DNA of 24,540 nt from UBA4729 sp038236865 (lineage in GTDB: Bacteria; Patescibacteriota; Saccharimonadia; Saccharimonadales; UBA4665). The position numbers and the translations under genes were made by a program. The notes below the pieces were generated by a model, which did no database searches, was not told the DNA's origin, and saw nothing but the letters and a program-made list of their open reading frames with translations. Where the stretch lies: contig JBBRZI010000013.1 in NCBI GenBank assembly GCA_038236865.1, forward strand, positions 1 through 24,540. The letters run 5' to 3'. Of this stretch, positions 13,403-21,565 are shown in pieces; position 1 is the first letter of the stretch; every line of letters begins with the position of its first letter.

Positions 13403-13884
13403 TGGAACAGACAATTTTCGGCGCCGGCTGTTTTTGGGGCGTGCAATATTACTTCGATCAGGTTCCCGGTGTTATAGCCACAAAAGTCGGCTATACCGGT
13501 GGCCAGACCGAAGACCCGACGTATGAGGAAGTTTGCAGCCATACCACTGGACACGCTGAAGCTACTTTGATCACGTTTGACCCGGAGAAGGTCGGTTTTG
13601 AGGTATTGTGCCAACACTTTTTTCGGATGCATAACCCAACCCAGCTGAATCGTCAGGGACCCGACATTGGCGATAGCTATCGCTCGGCGATTTTTTATGT
13701 CACTGCTGAACAAAAAGTTATCGCTGAGGCCGTGCGCGGCGCAGCTCAGGCAAAGTGGGTCGATCCAATCGTAACGTCAATCGAGCCGGCCGGGCCGTTC
13801 TACGCGGCCGAAGCCTATCATCAGAAATTTACGGAGCGAACTGGCCGGGGTATGTGCCATATTCCATACGAACCAATTACCTAA
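13402..13884 (+). CDS. msrA: Peptide methionine sulfoxide reductase MsrA
   Basis: Reduces S-methionine sulfoxide in proteins and free Met. The product is 160 aa with the catalytic GCFWG at residues 9-13 (Cys10), followed by GVIATKVGYTGGQTEDPTYEEVCSHTTGHAEA, the usual substrate-pocket region. Further conserved parts are FFRMHNPTQLNRQGPDIGDSYRSAIF and GPFYAAEAYHQKF. A late cysteine in GRGMCHIPY could act as a resolving residue, but this is not certain. The GTG start overlaps the preceding stop by one base. It is the last gene of the 11117-13884 run; the next gene has its own promoter. Confidence 0.96.
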   Translation: MEQTIFGAGCFWGVQYYFDQVPGVIATKVGYTGGQTEDPTYEEVCSHTTGHAEATLITFDPEKVGFEVLCQHFFRMHNPTQLNRQGPDIGDSYRSAIFYVTAEQKVIAEAVRGAAQAKWVDPIVTSIEPAGPFYAAEAYHQKFTERTGRGMCHIPYEPIT

Positions 13885-13911
13885 GTGGTGGGTTCATCGT
13901 TCGTTTTCTAG

Positions 13912-13917
13912 TACACT
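13912..13917 (+). promoter_or_regulatory. -10 element directly before the HAD gene start
   Basis: TACACT ends six nt before the ATG at 13924, placing the expected transcription start on the start codon itself. No -35 or TGn is present, so the element is modest by itself. Confidence 0.45.
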
Positions 13918-13923
13918 AGGGTG

Positions 13924-14562
13924 ATGAAAGCAATAATCTTCGATTTTGACGGTACCTTGGCCGATAGTTTTAAGCTGGTCGTCGAGATTACTCAGGGGCT
14001 TACGCACCATACTGAACCGATCAGTGACCTAGAAATTGCTCGTTTGCGGCAGCTGCGCTTACTGAATGTCGCCAAAGAGCTTGGCCTGTCCCGCTGGCGC
14101 TGGCCGTTATTGATTATTCGGGGGCGGCGGCTGATGGCGCGCCGGATTGGCGAAGTCCAACCTTTCGTGGGTATTGAGGCTGTCATAGCAGCGCTGAGTG
14201 ATGATCATTATCGCTTGTTCGTGATGAGCAGCAATAGCACCCGAAACGTGCAGGTGTTTTTAGTTCAGCACGGCTTGAGCAGCTATTTTACGCACATCTA
14301 CGGTGGCGTCGGCCTGTTTGGCAAGTCCCGGGCGTTGCGCAAAATATTGCACCGTAATCACCTCAAACCCGAAGATGTCATTTACGTCGGTGATGAGCCG
14401 CGCGATATCGAAGCTTGCAAACACGTCGGTGTGCCGTGTGTGGCTGTCGCCTGGGGGTTCAACACGCCCGAACTGTTGGCGGAGCATGCCCCGATGGTGG
14501 TGGTTCGGACAAGTTCGCAGCTGCGGAAAGTTCTCGAAGAGTGGGGCAGTAGCCTCGTATGA
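13924..14562 (+). CDS. HAD-superfamily phosphatase (phosphoglycolate-phosphatase-like)
   Basis: 212 aa with all four HAD motifs: DFDGT at residues 7-11 (nucleophile D7, acid/base D9), VMSSNS (motif II), FGKSRALRKIL containing the motif III lysine, and YVGDEPRDIEAC (motif IV). A helical cap lies between motifs I and II (about residues 15-90), with an unusual Trp/Arg-rich stretch SRWRWPLLIIRGRRLMARR. Substrate cannot be determined; phosphoglycolate, pyrophosphate or nucleotides are options. The ATG at 13924 (second codon of a GTG-ATG pair) is fixed by the motif I position. It overlaps the methyltransferase gene by 4 nt (ATGA), so the two are translationally coupled. Confidence 0.9.
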   Translation: MKAIIFDFDGTLADSFKLVVEITQGLTHHTEPISDLEIARLRQLRLLNVAKELGLSRWRWPLLIIRGRRLMARRIGEVQPFVGIEAVIAALSDDHYRLFVMSSNSTRNVQVFLVQHGLSSYFTHIYGGVGLFGKSRALRKILHRNHLKPEDVIYVGDEPRDIEACKHVGVPCVAVAWGFNTPELLAEHAPMVVVRTSSQLRKVLEEWGSSLV

Positions 14563-15821
14563 GCGAATTGGTTGAGGTGCAAGTTTTAAAGTTGATTAAT
14601 GGCGGCCAGGCCCTCGGTGAGTTACCCGACGGTCGCAAAGTGTTTGTTTGGAACGCCCTACCGGGTGAGCGCGTCAAAATCCGTATCACCAAAAACAAGC
14701 GTTCCTATGCAGAAGCGATTGCCGAAGAGATACTTGAACCATCGGTGGAACGTATCGCCGCACTCGAGAGCAACTATCTTTCGACCAGTCCGTGGCAAAT
14801 CATGACCTACGCCGCCGAGAACAAGTATAAAAAATCGATTGTCGAAGAACTGTTTGCTCATGATCAGATTACTTTGCCAACTGTTGGCGACGTCGTCCAC
14901 GCCGCATCGGAGTGGCACTATCGCAATAAGATGGAATATTCCTTTTGGGGTGACGACGACGGCCTCCATCTGGCGCTGCACGAACGGGCCAGCCACGGCA
15001 AGCAAATCGTGCAGGGCAGTGCACTGGCCTTGCCGGCGCTCGATGCCGCAGCCAATGCATTGTGTGCGCAACTCTCCAAGCTCAATACCCGGGCGGGTGA
15101 TATGAAGACAATAATTGTTCGCTGCAACCAACATGGTGACACAGTTGCCGCGTTGTATACGAAATTAGACAAGTTCAGCAAACTCGAGCTACCGCCCGAG
15201 CTTAAGGGTCTGCGTGTGTACCATTCAAACCCCAAGAGTCCGGCCTCGGTACCAACTGAGTTGCTGCAAGAAATTGGCAGCGGATTGTTAGACGAAGAGC
15301 TGCTCGAAAAACCGTTCACCTATGATGTTAACTCATTCTTCCAGGTTAATATTCCGATTTTTGTGCAAGCCCTCCAGCGTATCAAGCAACACTGTGCCGC
15401 GCCGAGCATTGTCGACATGTATGCCGGTGTTGGCTCGATCGGCCTTAGTGTCGCTAGCCAGGCGGTCGACCTTATCGAGATTGACCCGGCAACCGCCAAG
15501 ATGGCTGGCGTCAACGCCGAAGCCAGTGGTCTGGCTGTGCGAGTGCTGGAGGCGCCCACCGAAAAGGCGCTCGATTATATCACCGCTGCCAGCCCGGTTA
15601 TCTTTGATCCGCCGCGGGCTGGCCTCCACGACCATGTCGTTGCCCGGGTGCTTGAAGTCTTGCCGCCAACAGTCGTGTACTTGAGCTGTAACCCGGCTAC
15701 CCAGGCTCGTGACCTGGCCAAGCTCCAGACGAAGTATGGTATCGACTTCTTCGAAGTTTATAACTTTTTCCCGCGGACACCGCACATCGAAACGCTGGCA
15801 ATTCTGAAACTCAAAAAATAG
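14559..15821 (+). CDS. TrmA/RumA-type RNA (uracil-5-)-methyltransferase without Fe-S cysteines
   Basis: SAM-dependent m5U methyltransferase for rRNA or tRNA (420 aa). The N-terminus is a TRAM domain (VEVQVLKLINGGQALGELPDG, KVFVWNALPGERVKI). The SAM site reads VDMYAGVGSIGLSVA (about residues 286-300). Motif IV is FDPPRAGL (D350), and the catalytic cysteine is in YLSCNPAT (C377). The C-terminal HIETLAIL contains the usual Glu. RlmD/RlmC relatives have a CxxxxxCGGC cluster after the TRAM domain; here that region reads LESNYLSTSPWQIM with no cysteine, so the 4Fe-4S cluster is lost. The target site (23S m5U or tRNA T54) cannot be chosen from sequence. The start overlaps the HAD stop. Confidence 0.9.
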   Translation: MSELVEVQVLKLINGGQALGELPDGRKVFVWNALPGERVKIRITKNKRSYAEAIAEEILEPSVERIAALESNYLSTSPWQIMTYAAENKYKKSIVEELFAHDQITLPTVGDVVHAASEWHYRNKMEYSFWGDDDGLHLALHERASHGKQIVQGSALALPALDAAANALCAQLSKLNTRAGDMKTIIVRCNQHGDTVAALYTKLDKFSKLELPPELKGLRVYHSNPKSPASVPTELLQEIGSGLLDEELLEKPFTYDVNSFFQVNIPIFVQALQRIKQHCAAPSIVDMYAGVGSIGLSVASQAVDLIEIDPATAKMAGVNAEASGLAVRVLEAPTEKALDYITAASPVIFDPPRAGLHDHVVARVLEVLPPTVVYLSCNPATQARDLAKLQTKYGIDFFEVYNFFPRTPHIETLAILKLKK

Positions 15822-15863
15822 CAGTCATATACATTAAATGACCCGCCTTAAGCCCGGCGCAGC

Positions 15864-15872
15864 TGCTACAAT
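15864..15872 (+). promoter_or_regulatory. Extended -10 promoter giving a leaderless nuclease mRNA
   Basis: TGC plus TACAAT (15867-15872), seven nt before the ATG at 15880. The expected start of transcription falls on or next to the ATG. Confidence 0.6.
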
Positions 15873-15879
15873 AGAACCA

Positions 15880-16671
15880 ATGGGAAATTCGTATTGGCGG
15901 GAACGCTCACAGCCGTATCAACCGGGGCAGGTCGTCCCGTTCAAAGTGTCACGCTCTAAGATCGAGCTGTTTATGCAGTGTCCGCGCTGCTTTTGGCTCG
16001 ATACTCGTCTTAAAATTAAGCGCCCTAATACGCCGCCGTTTAATATCAATAAAGCCATCGATGAACTCTTCAAGAAAGAATTTGACAGTTATCGGGCCAA
16101 AGCCGAGCCACATCCGCTGATGCTCGATAATCAAATCAAGGCCATTCCATATGCTCACAAGGACCTCGACAAGTGGCGCTACAATTTTACGGGCATCGTC
16201 ACAGTGCACGCGCCGACCAACCTGCACGTCTTTGGGGCTATCGATGATGTCTGGGTAAACCCGGCCGGGCAGCTGATAGTCGTCGACTACAAAGCTACCG
16301 CCAAGGATAAAGAAGTGAGTATCGATTCCGACTGGCAGATAAGCTACAAGCGCCAGCTGGAGGTCTACCAATGGCTGTTGCGTCAGAATGGCTTTGACGT
16401 CAGTGATACTGGCTATTTCGTGTACACCAACGGCCGGATGGATGTCGACGCTTTCAACGACCGGGTCGAGTTCCGCACTAAAGTTATCCCCTATACCGGT
16501 ACTGACGGTTGGATCGAGCCAACCCTCCTGAAAATGAAGGCCACCATGGAGAGCGATGTCATGCCGCCGGTTGGCAACGCCGCTATGGGCGGTGAGTGCG
16601 ACTACTGCAGCTACGCCCGTTCCCGCACCGAACTGACCCTGGCCGCCGTCCAGAAACGACTCGCCATCTAA
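15880..16671 (+). CDS. PD-(D/E)XK nuclease of RecB/Cas4-like type with paired cysteines
   Basis: 263-aa protein with the PD-(D/E)XK core: GAIDDVW (D122/D123) then LIVVDYKAT (D136, K138), followed by the QLEVYQWLL helix (QxxxY motif of RecB-family exonucleases). Two cysteine pairs bracket the core, CPRC (C34, C37) and CDYC (C240, C243), arranged as in the iron-sulfur RecB-like/AddB/Cas4 nucleases, so a 4Fe-4S cluster is probable. No cas gene or CRISPR array is near, and no helicase is fused, so it stands alone, possibly in DNA repair. The ATG at 15880 is chosen because an extended -10 lies 7 nt upstream; an in-frame ATG at 15838 would add 14 residues if the gene is instead translated from the upstream message. 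Confidence 0.85.
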   Translation: MGNSYWRERSQPYQPGQVVPFKVSRSKIELFMQCPRCFWLDTRLKIKRPNTPPFNINKAIDELFKKEFDSYRAKAEPHPLMLDNQIKAIPYAHKDLDKWRYNFTGIVTVHAPTNLHVFGAIDDVWVNPAGQLIVVDYKATAKDKEVSIDSDWQISYKRQLEVYQWLLRQNGFDVSDTGYFVYTNGRMDVDAFNDRVEFRTKVIPYTGTDGWIEPTLLKMKATMESDVMPPVGNAAMGGECDYCSYARSRTELTLAAVQKRLAI

Positions 16672-16732
16672 GCTCGCGCCGCCGCTTACAATAAAAAACA
16701 ATGTGAGAGAGAATATACCGGACCTTATACGC

Positions 16733-16738
16733 TATAAT
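16733..16738 (+). promoter_or_regulatory. Consensus -10 placing the serS start codon at +1
   Basis: TATAAT ends six nt before the serS ATG (16745). The start is fixed by protein homology, so this is one of the clearest leaderless arrangements in the window. No -35 is seen. Confidence 0.65.
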
Positions 16739-16744
16739 ACCCGT

Positions 16745-18097
16745 ATGTTAGATATCCAATTCATCCGTGATAATCCCGCCCTCGTTTCAGAAAAGTCCGC
16801 CCAAAAAGGGTATAAGGTCGATGTCGGCCAGTTGCTCGAGCTCGACGGCCAGCGCAAAACCCGCATGACACAGATTGATGAGCTGCGCCGCCGCCGTAAC
16901 GAACAGTCCAGCCAAATTAAAGATCAGCGCCCCAGCGACGAGCAAATCGCCGCAGGCCGGCTCATCAAGGAAGAGCTCAGCCAGCTCGAAGCCGACCTGA
17001 AACTGATTGACCAACAGTTTGAGCCGTTGCTCAAAGCCATACCCAATATGCCGCTCGACGACGTGCCGGTTGGCGCCTCAGAAGACGAGAATGTCGTCGC
17101 TCGGCAGGTTGGCGAGCCAACTAAGTTCGACTTTACACCGAAGAGCCACTGGGAATTGGCCGCCGCCAAAGACCTCATCGATAAAGACCGGGCGACCAAA
17201 GTCGCCGGCAGCCGCTTTGCCTACATCAAGGGTGGCCTCGTCGAGCTGCAGTTTGCCATTATGCAGTTTGTCATCCGCACGCTTGGTGACGAGCAAATCC
17301 TGCAGCAGTTGATAACCGAACATGGCCTGCACCTCACGCCTAAGCCGTTTGTACCGGTGCTGCCACCGGCTATGATCAAAACACCCGTCTATGACGCTAT
17401 GGACCGCTTAGAGCCGCGCGAGGATCGGTACAAGGTCGGTGCCGACGAAGATGACTTATGGTTGCAGGGCAGTGCCGAACACACTCTCGGTTCGATGTAT
17501 ATGAACGAAATCATCCCCGAAGACCAGTTGCCGATCCGCTACGTCGGCTATTTGACGAGTTTCCGCCGCGAAGCCGGCACCTACGGCAAGGACATGGAAG
17601 GCATCATCCGCATGCACCAGTTTGATAAGCTCGAGATGGAAGTCTTCAGTACACCAGAGACCGGTCTTGACGAGCACACATTATTGGTGGCCTTGCAGGA
17701 ATATCTGGTGGCCCAGCTCGGCTTGCCGTATCAGGTGTTGAGCAAATGTACCGCTGATATCGGCAAACCCAACGCCCGTGGCATCGACATTGAGACCTGG
17801 ATCCCAAGCCAGAATAAGTACCGCGAAACGCACACCGCCGACTACATGACCGACTACCAAGCCCGCCGTTTGAAGACTCGCTTGCGGCGCGTACCCCAGT
17901 CATTGAACAAGGTAGTCAACGTCGAAGCCTATACGCCGCCGACAACTGCCATCGAGCTCATCCATACCAATGATGCAACTGCCTTTGCGCTCGGCCGCAT
18001 CATGGTGGCTATCATGGAAAACTACCAGACCAAAGCGGGTGATATTTTGATCCCCAGCGTTCTCCTGCCGTACTTGGCCGGCCGAACCCAAATCTAG
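16745..18097 (+). CDS. serS: Seryl-tRNA synthetase
   Basis: Class II synthetase charging tRNA-Ser (450 aa; the usual length is about 425-430). The N-terminal MLDIQFIRDNPALV is the family start, followed by a long antiparallel coiled coil (about residues 25-100) that binds the long variable arm of tRNA-Ser. The catalytic domain has LTPKPFVPVLPPAMIKTP, QGSAEHTLGSMYMNEII, the motif 2 stretch YLTSFRREAGTYGKDMEGIIRMHQF (about residues 274-298), and motif 3 NDATAFALGRIMVAIMENYQ near the C-terminus. Motif 3 differs slightly from the typical NGSGLAVGR, but the Arg is kept. The upstream in-frame extension to 16703 crosses the promoter and is not used. No Shine-Dalgarno sequence precedes the ATG. Confidence 0.96.
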   Translation: MLDIQFIRDNPALVSEKSAQKGYKVDVGQLLELDGQRKTRMTQIDELRRRRNEQSSQIKDQRPSDEQIAAGRLIKEELSQLEADLKLIDQQFEPLLKAIPNMPLDDVPVGASEDENVVARQVGEPTKFDFTPKSHWELAAAKDLIDKDRATKVAGSRFAYIKGGLVELQFAIMQFVIRTLGDEQILQQLITEHGLHLTPKPFVPVLPPAMIKTPVYDAMDRLEPREDRYKVGADEDDLWLQGSAEHTLGSMYMNEIIPEDQLPIRYVGYLTSFRREAGTYGKDMEGIIRMHQFDKLEMEVFSTPETGLDEHTLLVALQEYLVAQLGLPYQVLSKCTADIGKPNARGIDIETWIPSQNKYRETHTADYMTDYQARRLKTRLRRVPQSLNKVVNVEAYTPPTTAIELIHTNDATAFALGRIMVAIMENYQTKAGDILIPSVLLPYLAGRTQI

Positions 18098-18206
18098 CCC
18101 CCCCGGCACGTCGTCGGGCTGGGCAGCCACTGCGCAACAGAGAAGGCTACCAACCCAGGCGGCCTCCTGTGTGAGAATAATACCTGCATACCATGGGCGG
18201 TGGGAG

Positions 18207-18212
18207 TACAAT
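18207..18212 (+). promoter_or_regulatory. Possible -10 element of hpf
   Basis: TACAAT in gagTACAATag, about 48 nt upstream of the hpf ATG. No supporting -35. The leader would end with taggaggg as a strong Shine-Dalgarno sequence. Confidence 0.35.
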
Positions 18213-18260
18213 AGTTAGTGTATTGACCGCCATTCAAAAAGAAATAGTAGGAGGGTTTAC

Positions 18261-18641
18261 ATGTTACAGAAATTCGAAATTCACGGTGTCCACACCGTTG
18301 TCGACGACAATCTACGAAAGTACATCGTCAAAAAAATCGGCCACCTGGATAAATATATGACTCGCGCCTCGCGCCAAAGCGCCCACCTCGAAGTTATCCT
18401 CAAAGAAGCTACGTTCAAAGATAAGCGGCAGTCAACTTGCGAAGTCAATCTTCATCTTCCTCATGAAACCATAAATCTCAAAGAGAGCACTATCAACATG
18501 TACGCGGCCGTCGATATTGTCGACGCCAAGCTGCGTCAACAGCTCCGTAAGTATAAGGATCTACACCACGGCGGCAAGATGCACCGCCGTTTATTCGCTC
18601 GTTTTTCACGTAAACTTCCAGCGGTAACGCCTGAAATCTAA
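18261..18641 (+). CDS. hpf: Ribosome hibernation promoting factor, short form
   Basis: Binds the 30S decoding region and stalls idle ribosomes under stress or starvation. The 126-aa product is one S30AE/Ribosomal_S30AE domain: FEIHGVHTVVDDNLRKYIVKKIGHLDKYM at the start, AHLEVILKEATF and CEVNLHLPHETINLKEST in the beta sheet, then YAAVDIVDAKLRQQLRKYKDL (helix 2, about residues 80-100). A basic tail follows (GGKMHRRLFARFSRK). The long C-terminal dimerisation domain of long HPF is absent. The ATG has a strong aggaggg at about 8 nt. Proximity to secA is common in bacteria. Confidence 0.94.
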   Translation: MLQKFEIHGVHTVVDDNLRKYIVKKIGHLDKYMTRASRQSAHLEVILKEATFKDKRQSTCEVNLHLPHETINLKESTINMYAAVDIVDAKLRQQLRKYKDLHHGGKMHRRLFARFSRKLPAVTPEI

Positions 18642-18818
18642 GCACCTGATCAGCAGAGTCTGGCTGAGCGCTGAGAGAGATTATGCACAGTTTCCAGGGG
18701 GGCAGATAATTTCGATCGAGTGCGTAAAGTGACTAATCTGAAGACTAACTAGCCCACAAGTTCGAGTTGGCGGCAAATCGTTGGCAAAATTACCGTCGCT
18801 TTTCACCTCGAAAGTGTT

Positions 18819-18824
18819 TATAAT
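18819..18824 (+). promoter_or_regulatory. -10 element of secA
   Basis: TATAAT about 48 nt upstream of the secA ATG in the 230-nt gap after hpf. No good -35 at the right distance. The leader contains gggag as ribosome-binding site. I see nothing else in this gap except a weak inverted pair around 18650-18675. Confidence 0.5.
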
Positions 18825-18871
18825 ACCCTCAAGAATTTTGTTGACTTACAGATAACCGGGAGACAGGGTAT

Positions 18872-21481
18872 ATGAACACGGTATTTAAGAAGATATTAGG
18901 TGATCCGCAAGCGCGGACCGTTAAGCGATTGCGCAAGCGCGTGGTGGCCGTAAATGCCCTCAGCGACAAATATAAAAAAATGTCGGACAGCGTGCTTAAG
19001 GCCCAAACCGACATTTTAAAAGCCCGCCTCAAAAAAGAATCACTGGACGCCATTCTGCCCGATGCCTTTGCGGTTGTGCGCGAAGCCGCCACCCGCACGC
19101 TCGGCCAGCGCCACTTCGATGTCCAACTAATCGGCGGCATGGTGCTGCACGAAGGCAACGTCGCGGAAATGAAAACCGGTGAAGGCAAGACGCTAGTGGC
19201 CACGGCACCAGTGTATTTAAACGCTCTAACCGAAAAAGGCGTTCACGTCGTGACCGTCAACGATTACTTGGCCCAGCGCGACGCCGGCTGGATGGGCAAA
19301 GTGTATGATTTCCTCGGTATGCAAACGGGTATCATCTTGGGTGATCATTCATTTGTTTACGACCCGGAATTCACGAATGTTGAACACGAAGATGAGCGTT
19401 TCCGCCACCTCAAGCCCTGCACCCGCCAGCAGGCTTACGCCGCCGATGTCACATATGGTACCAACAACGAGTACGGCTTTGACTATCTGCGTGACAACAT
19501 GGTCCGCGAAGAAGACCAGCTGCGCCAGCGCAACCTCCACTATGCCATCGTCGACGAAGTTGACTCTATTCTCGTGGACGAAGCCCGTACGCCGCTCATC
19601 ATCAGTGCGCCGAGTGCCACCAGCGGCACGGCGTACGCCCAGTTCTCGAAAGTTGTCCGCCAGCTCAAGAAGGACAAGCATTTCGAGACCGATGAAAAGC
19701 GCAAAACCGTTATCCTGACCGACGAAGGCGTCGAATTGGTTGAAAAAGTGCTCGCGCTCGACAACCTGTACGGCTCCGAAAATATCCGTACGATTTATCA
19801 CCTGCAGCAAGCGCTGCGCGCCCATGCATTGTTCACGCGCGATAAAGATTACGTCGTCACGAAAGACGGGGAAGTCGTCATTGTTGATGAATTTACCGGG
19901 CGCTTACTGGCCGGCCGTCGCTACAACGAAGGGCTGCACCAAGCCATCGAAGCCAAAGAAGGCGTCGAAGTCCAGCAAGAGAGCATGACGCTGGCGACTA
20001 TTTCGTTCCAGAACTACTTCCGCTTGTACGAAAAGCTTGGGGGCATGACCGGAACCGCGCTTACCGAAGCCGAGGAGTTTCACCAGATTTACAAACTGGA
20101 CGTCGTCGAGATCCCGTCTAACCGTAAAATTGATCGCCAAGATCGGGTTGATCGCATTTATCGTACCGAAAAAGCCAAGTTCAAAGCCATCGCCAAAGAG
20201 GTTAAAGCCCTGCACATCAAAGGCCAGCCAGTCTTGATTGGCACTGTTTCAATCGAAAAGAACGAGCAACTCGGCAACATGCTAAACAAAGCTGGCATTC
20301 CCCACCAAGTCCTCAACGCCAAGAACAATGAACGAGAAGCTAGTATCGTCGCCAAAGCCGGTGAAGCCGGCGCTGTCACGCTCGCCACTAACATTGCCGG
20401 TCGTGGTACCGACATCGTGCTCGGCGAGGGTATCAAAGAGCTCGGCGGGCTGTTTGTGCTCGGGAGCGAGCGCCACGAATCACGTCGTATCGACAACCAG
20501 CTGCGTGGTCGGGCCGGTCGCCAGGGCGACCCCGGTGTCACCCAATTCTTTGTCAGTACCGAAGATGATCTGATGCGTATTTTTGGCGGTGACCGGATTG
20601 CCAACATTATGGCGCGTTTGAGCGTCGATGATGACACCCCCATCGAGAATCGTCTGATTAGCAAATCACTCGAAGGCGCCCAAAAGAAAGTCGAAGGTTT
20701 CCACTTTGACCAACGCAAGAGTGTTGTCCAGTACGATGACGTGATGAACCGCCACCGCAAGGCAACCTACTCGATGCGCCGCGAGATACTGCGCGCCGAA
20801 GATATCAGCAAGCGTATTAAATTCTTCCTGGATGAAGAGGCTCATGCCTTAGCAACCTCATCGCTGGTTGCGACTGAGCAATTTGAAGATATTGTGCGCG
20901 AAGCCTTTCCGTTCGACGAGTCAACGCTCGACCGCCTGTTTGACTCCGACGCCACCAAGTTCGAGAAAGTTCTCAACACGGCCGCCAGCGAGTTGTATAG
21001 TGCCCGTGAACTGGCCTTTACCACCGAAATTATGCGCAAAGTCGAGCGGGATATTTACCTGCAAGTCCTCGACAATCTCTGGATGCAACACTTAGAGAAC
21101 ATGGACCACTTGCGCGAAGGTATCCACTGGATGAGCGTTGGGCAGCAAGATCCGCTGGTAGAATATCGCCGCCGTGGCCAGCTGTTGTTCGAAGAAATGC
21201 AGAACACACTGCGGCACGATGTATTGCGGGCCCTATTCCATGCCCAGCCAATCGCTCCGGAAGATCTTAACCGTGCCACCGAAACCGAATTGACACGCGC
21301 CGCCCGCGGTTCAGTCGAGAACGCCAACCAAATCATCAATGCTGAGGCTGAATTTGACGCCCGCGATTTCGTCGACGAAAAAGCCACCGCCACGCCGAAG
21401 AAAAAACTGCCCGAGACCATCAAAAAAGCTCGTAAAACCGAACGTAAACGTAAAACTACTGCGAAACGGAGGAAGAAATAG
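18872..21481 (+). CDS. secA: Preprotein translocase subunit SecA
   Basis: ATPase that drives proteins through SecYEG (869 aa). NBD1 has Walker A MKTGEGKT (residues 100-107) and Walker B VDEVDSILVDEARTP (D228, E229). The preprotein cross-linking domain follows (APSATSGTAYAQFS..., about residues 245-365). FQNYFRLYEKLGGMTGTA and NIAGRGTDIVLGEG are in the second half, with ERHESRRIDNQLRGRAGRQGDPG as helicase motif VI in NBD2 (about residues 535-557). The helical scaffold region has QYDDVMNRHRK and NLWMQHLENMDHLREGIHWMSVGQQDPL. The tail is a Lys/Arg-rich stretch (ending KRRKK) with no CxCxSGKxxxxC zinc motif, so SecB or phospholipid contact through that motif is absent. The start has gggag upstream. 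Confidence 0.97.
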   Translation: MNTVFKKILGDPQARTVKRLRKRVVAVNALSDKYKKMSDSVLKAQTDILKARLKKESLDAILPDAFAVVREAATRTLGQRHFDVQLIGGMVLHEGNVAEMKTGEGKTLVATAPVYLNALTEKGVHVVTVNDYLAQRDAGWMGKVYDFLGMQTGIILGDHSFVYDPEFTNVEHEDERFRHLKPCTRQQAYAADVTYGTNNEYGFDYLRDNMVREEDQLRQRNLHYAIVDEVDSILVDEARTPLIISAPSATSGTAYAQFSKVVRQLKKDKHFETDEKRKTVILTDEGVELVEKVLALDNLYGSENIRTIYHLQQALRAHALFTRDKDYVVTKDGEVVIVDEFTGRLLAGRRYNEGLHQAIEAKEGVEVQQESMTLATISFQNYFRLYEKLGGMTGTALTEAEEFHQIYKLDVVEIPSNRKIDRQDRVDRIYRTEKAKFKAIAKEVKALHIKGQPVLIGTVSIEKNEQLGNMLNKAGIPHQVLNAKNNEREASIVAKAGEAGAVTLATNIAGRGTDIVLGEGIKELGGLFVLGSERHESRRIDNQLRGRAGRQGDPGVTQFFVSTEDDLMRIFGGDRIANIMARLSVDDDTPIENRLISKSLEGAQKKVEGFHFDQRKSVVQYDDVMNRHRKATYSMRREILRAEDISKRIKFFLDEEAHALATSSLVATEQFEDIVREAFPFDESTLDRLFDSDATKFEKVLNTAASELYSARELAFTTEIMRKVERDIYLQVLDNLWMQHLENMDHLREGIHWMSVGQQDPLVEYRRRGQLLFEEMQNTLRHDVLRALFHAQPIAPEDLNRATETELTRAARGSVENANQIINAEAEFDARDFVDEKATATPKKKLPETIKKARKTERKRKTTAKRRKK

Positions 21482-21485
21482 TTGT

Positions 21486-21564
21486 ATAGTTGGATAGTTT
21501 CATAGTGGGATAGCCGTGAGCTCTCACTATCCAACTACCCAACTATTTCACTATCCAACTACCC
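21486..21564. repeat. Direct and inverted repeat cluster between secA and the M16 gene
   Basis: CACTATCCAACTACCC occurs twice, perfectly (21525-21540 and 21549-21564), with AACTATTT between. TAGTTGGATAGT (21487-21498) is the complement of the ACTATCCAACTA in either copy, and catagtgggatag (about 21501-21513) is a related variant. A transcript can fold into either of two alternative hairpins. The cluster begins just after the secA stop and ends one nt before the M16 ATG, so it may modulate transcript end or block/open the M16 start. There is no U-tract. Confidence 0.8.
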
Positions 21565-21565
21565 T

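Noticed and set aside
15949..16701. Long minus-strand frame (250 aa) opposite the nuclease gene
   Set aside because: Antisense shadow caused by codon bias. The plus strand carries clear PD-(D/E)XK and CxxC motifs, while the antisense product has none.
16703..16744. N-terminal extension of SerRS to an earlier start
   Set aside because: The extension crosses TATAAT at 16733-16738 and adds 14 residues before the conserved family start MLDIQFIRDN.
18098..18130. Terminator after serS
   Set aside because: AGCCC...GGGCT can pair and the region is C/G-rich, but there is no T-run and the stem is interrupted, so it is not called.
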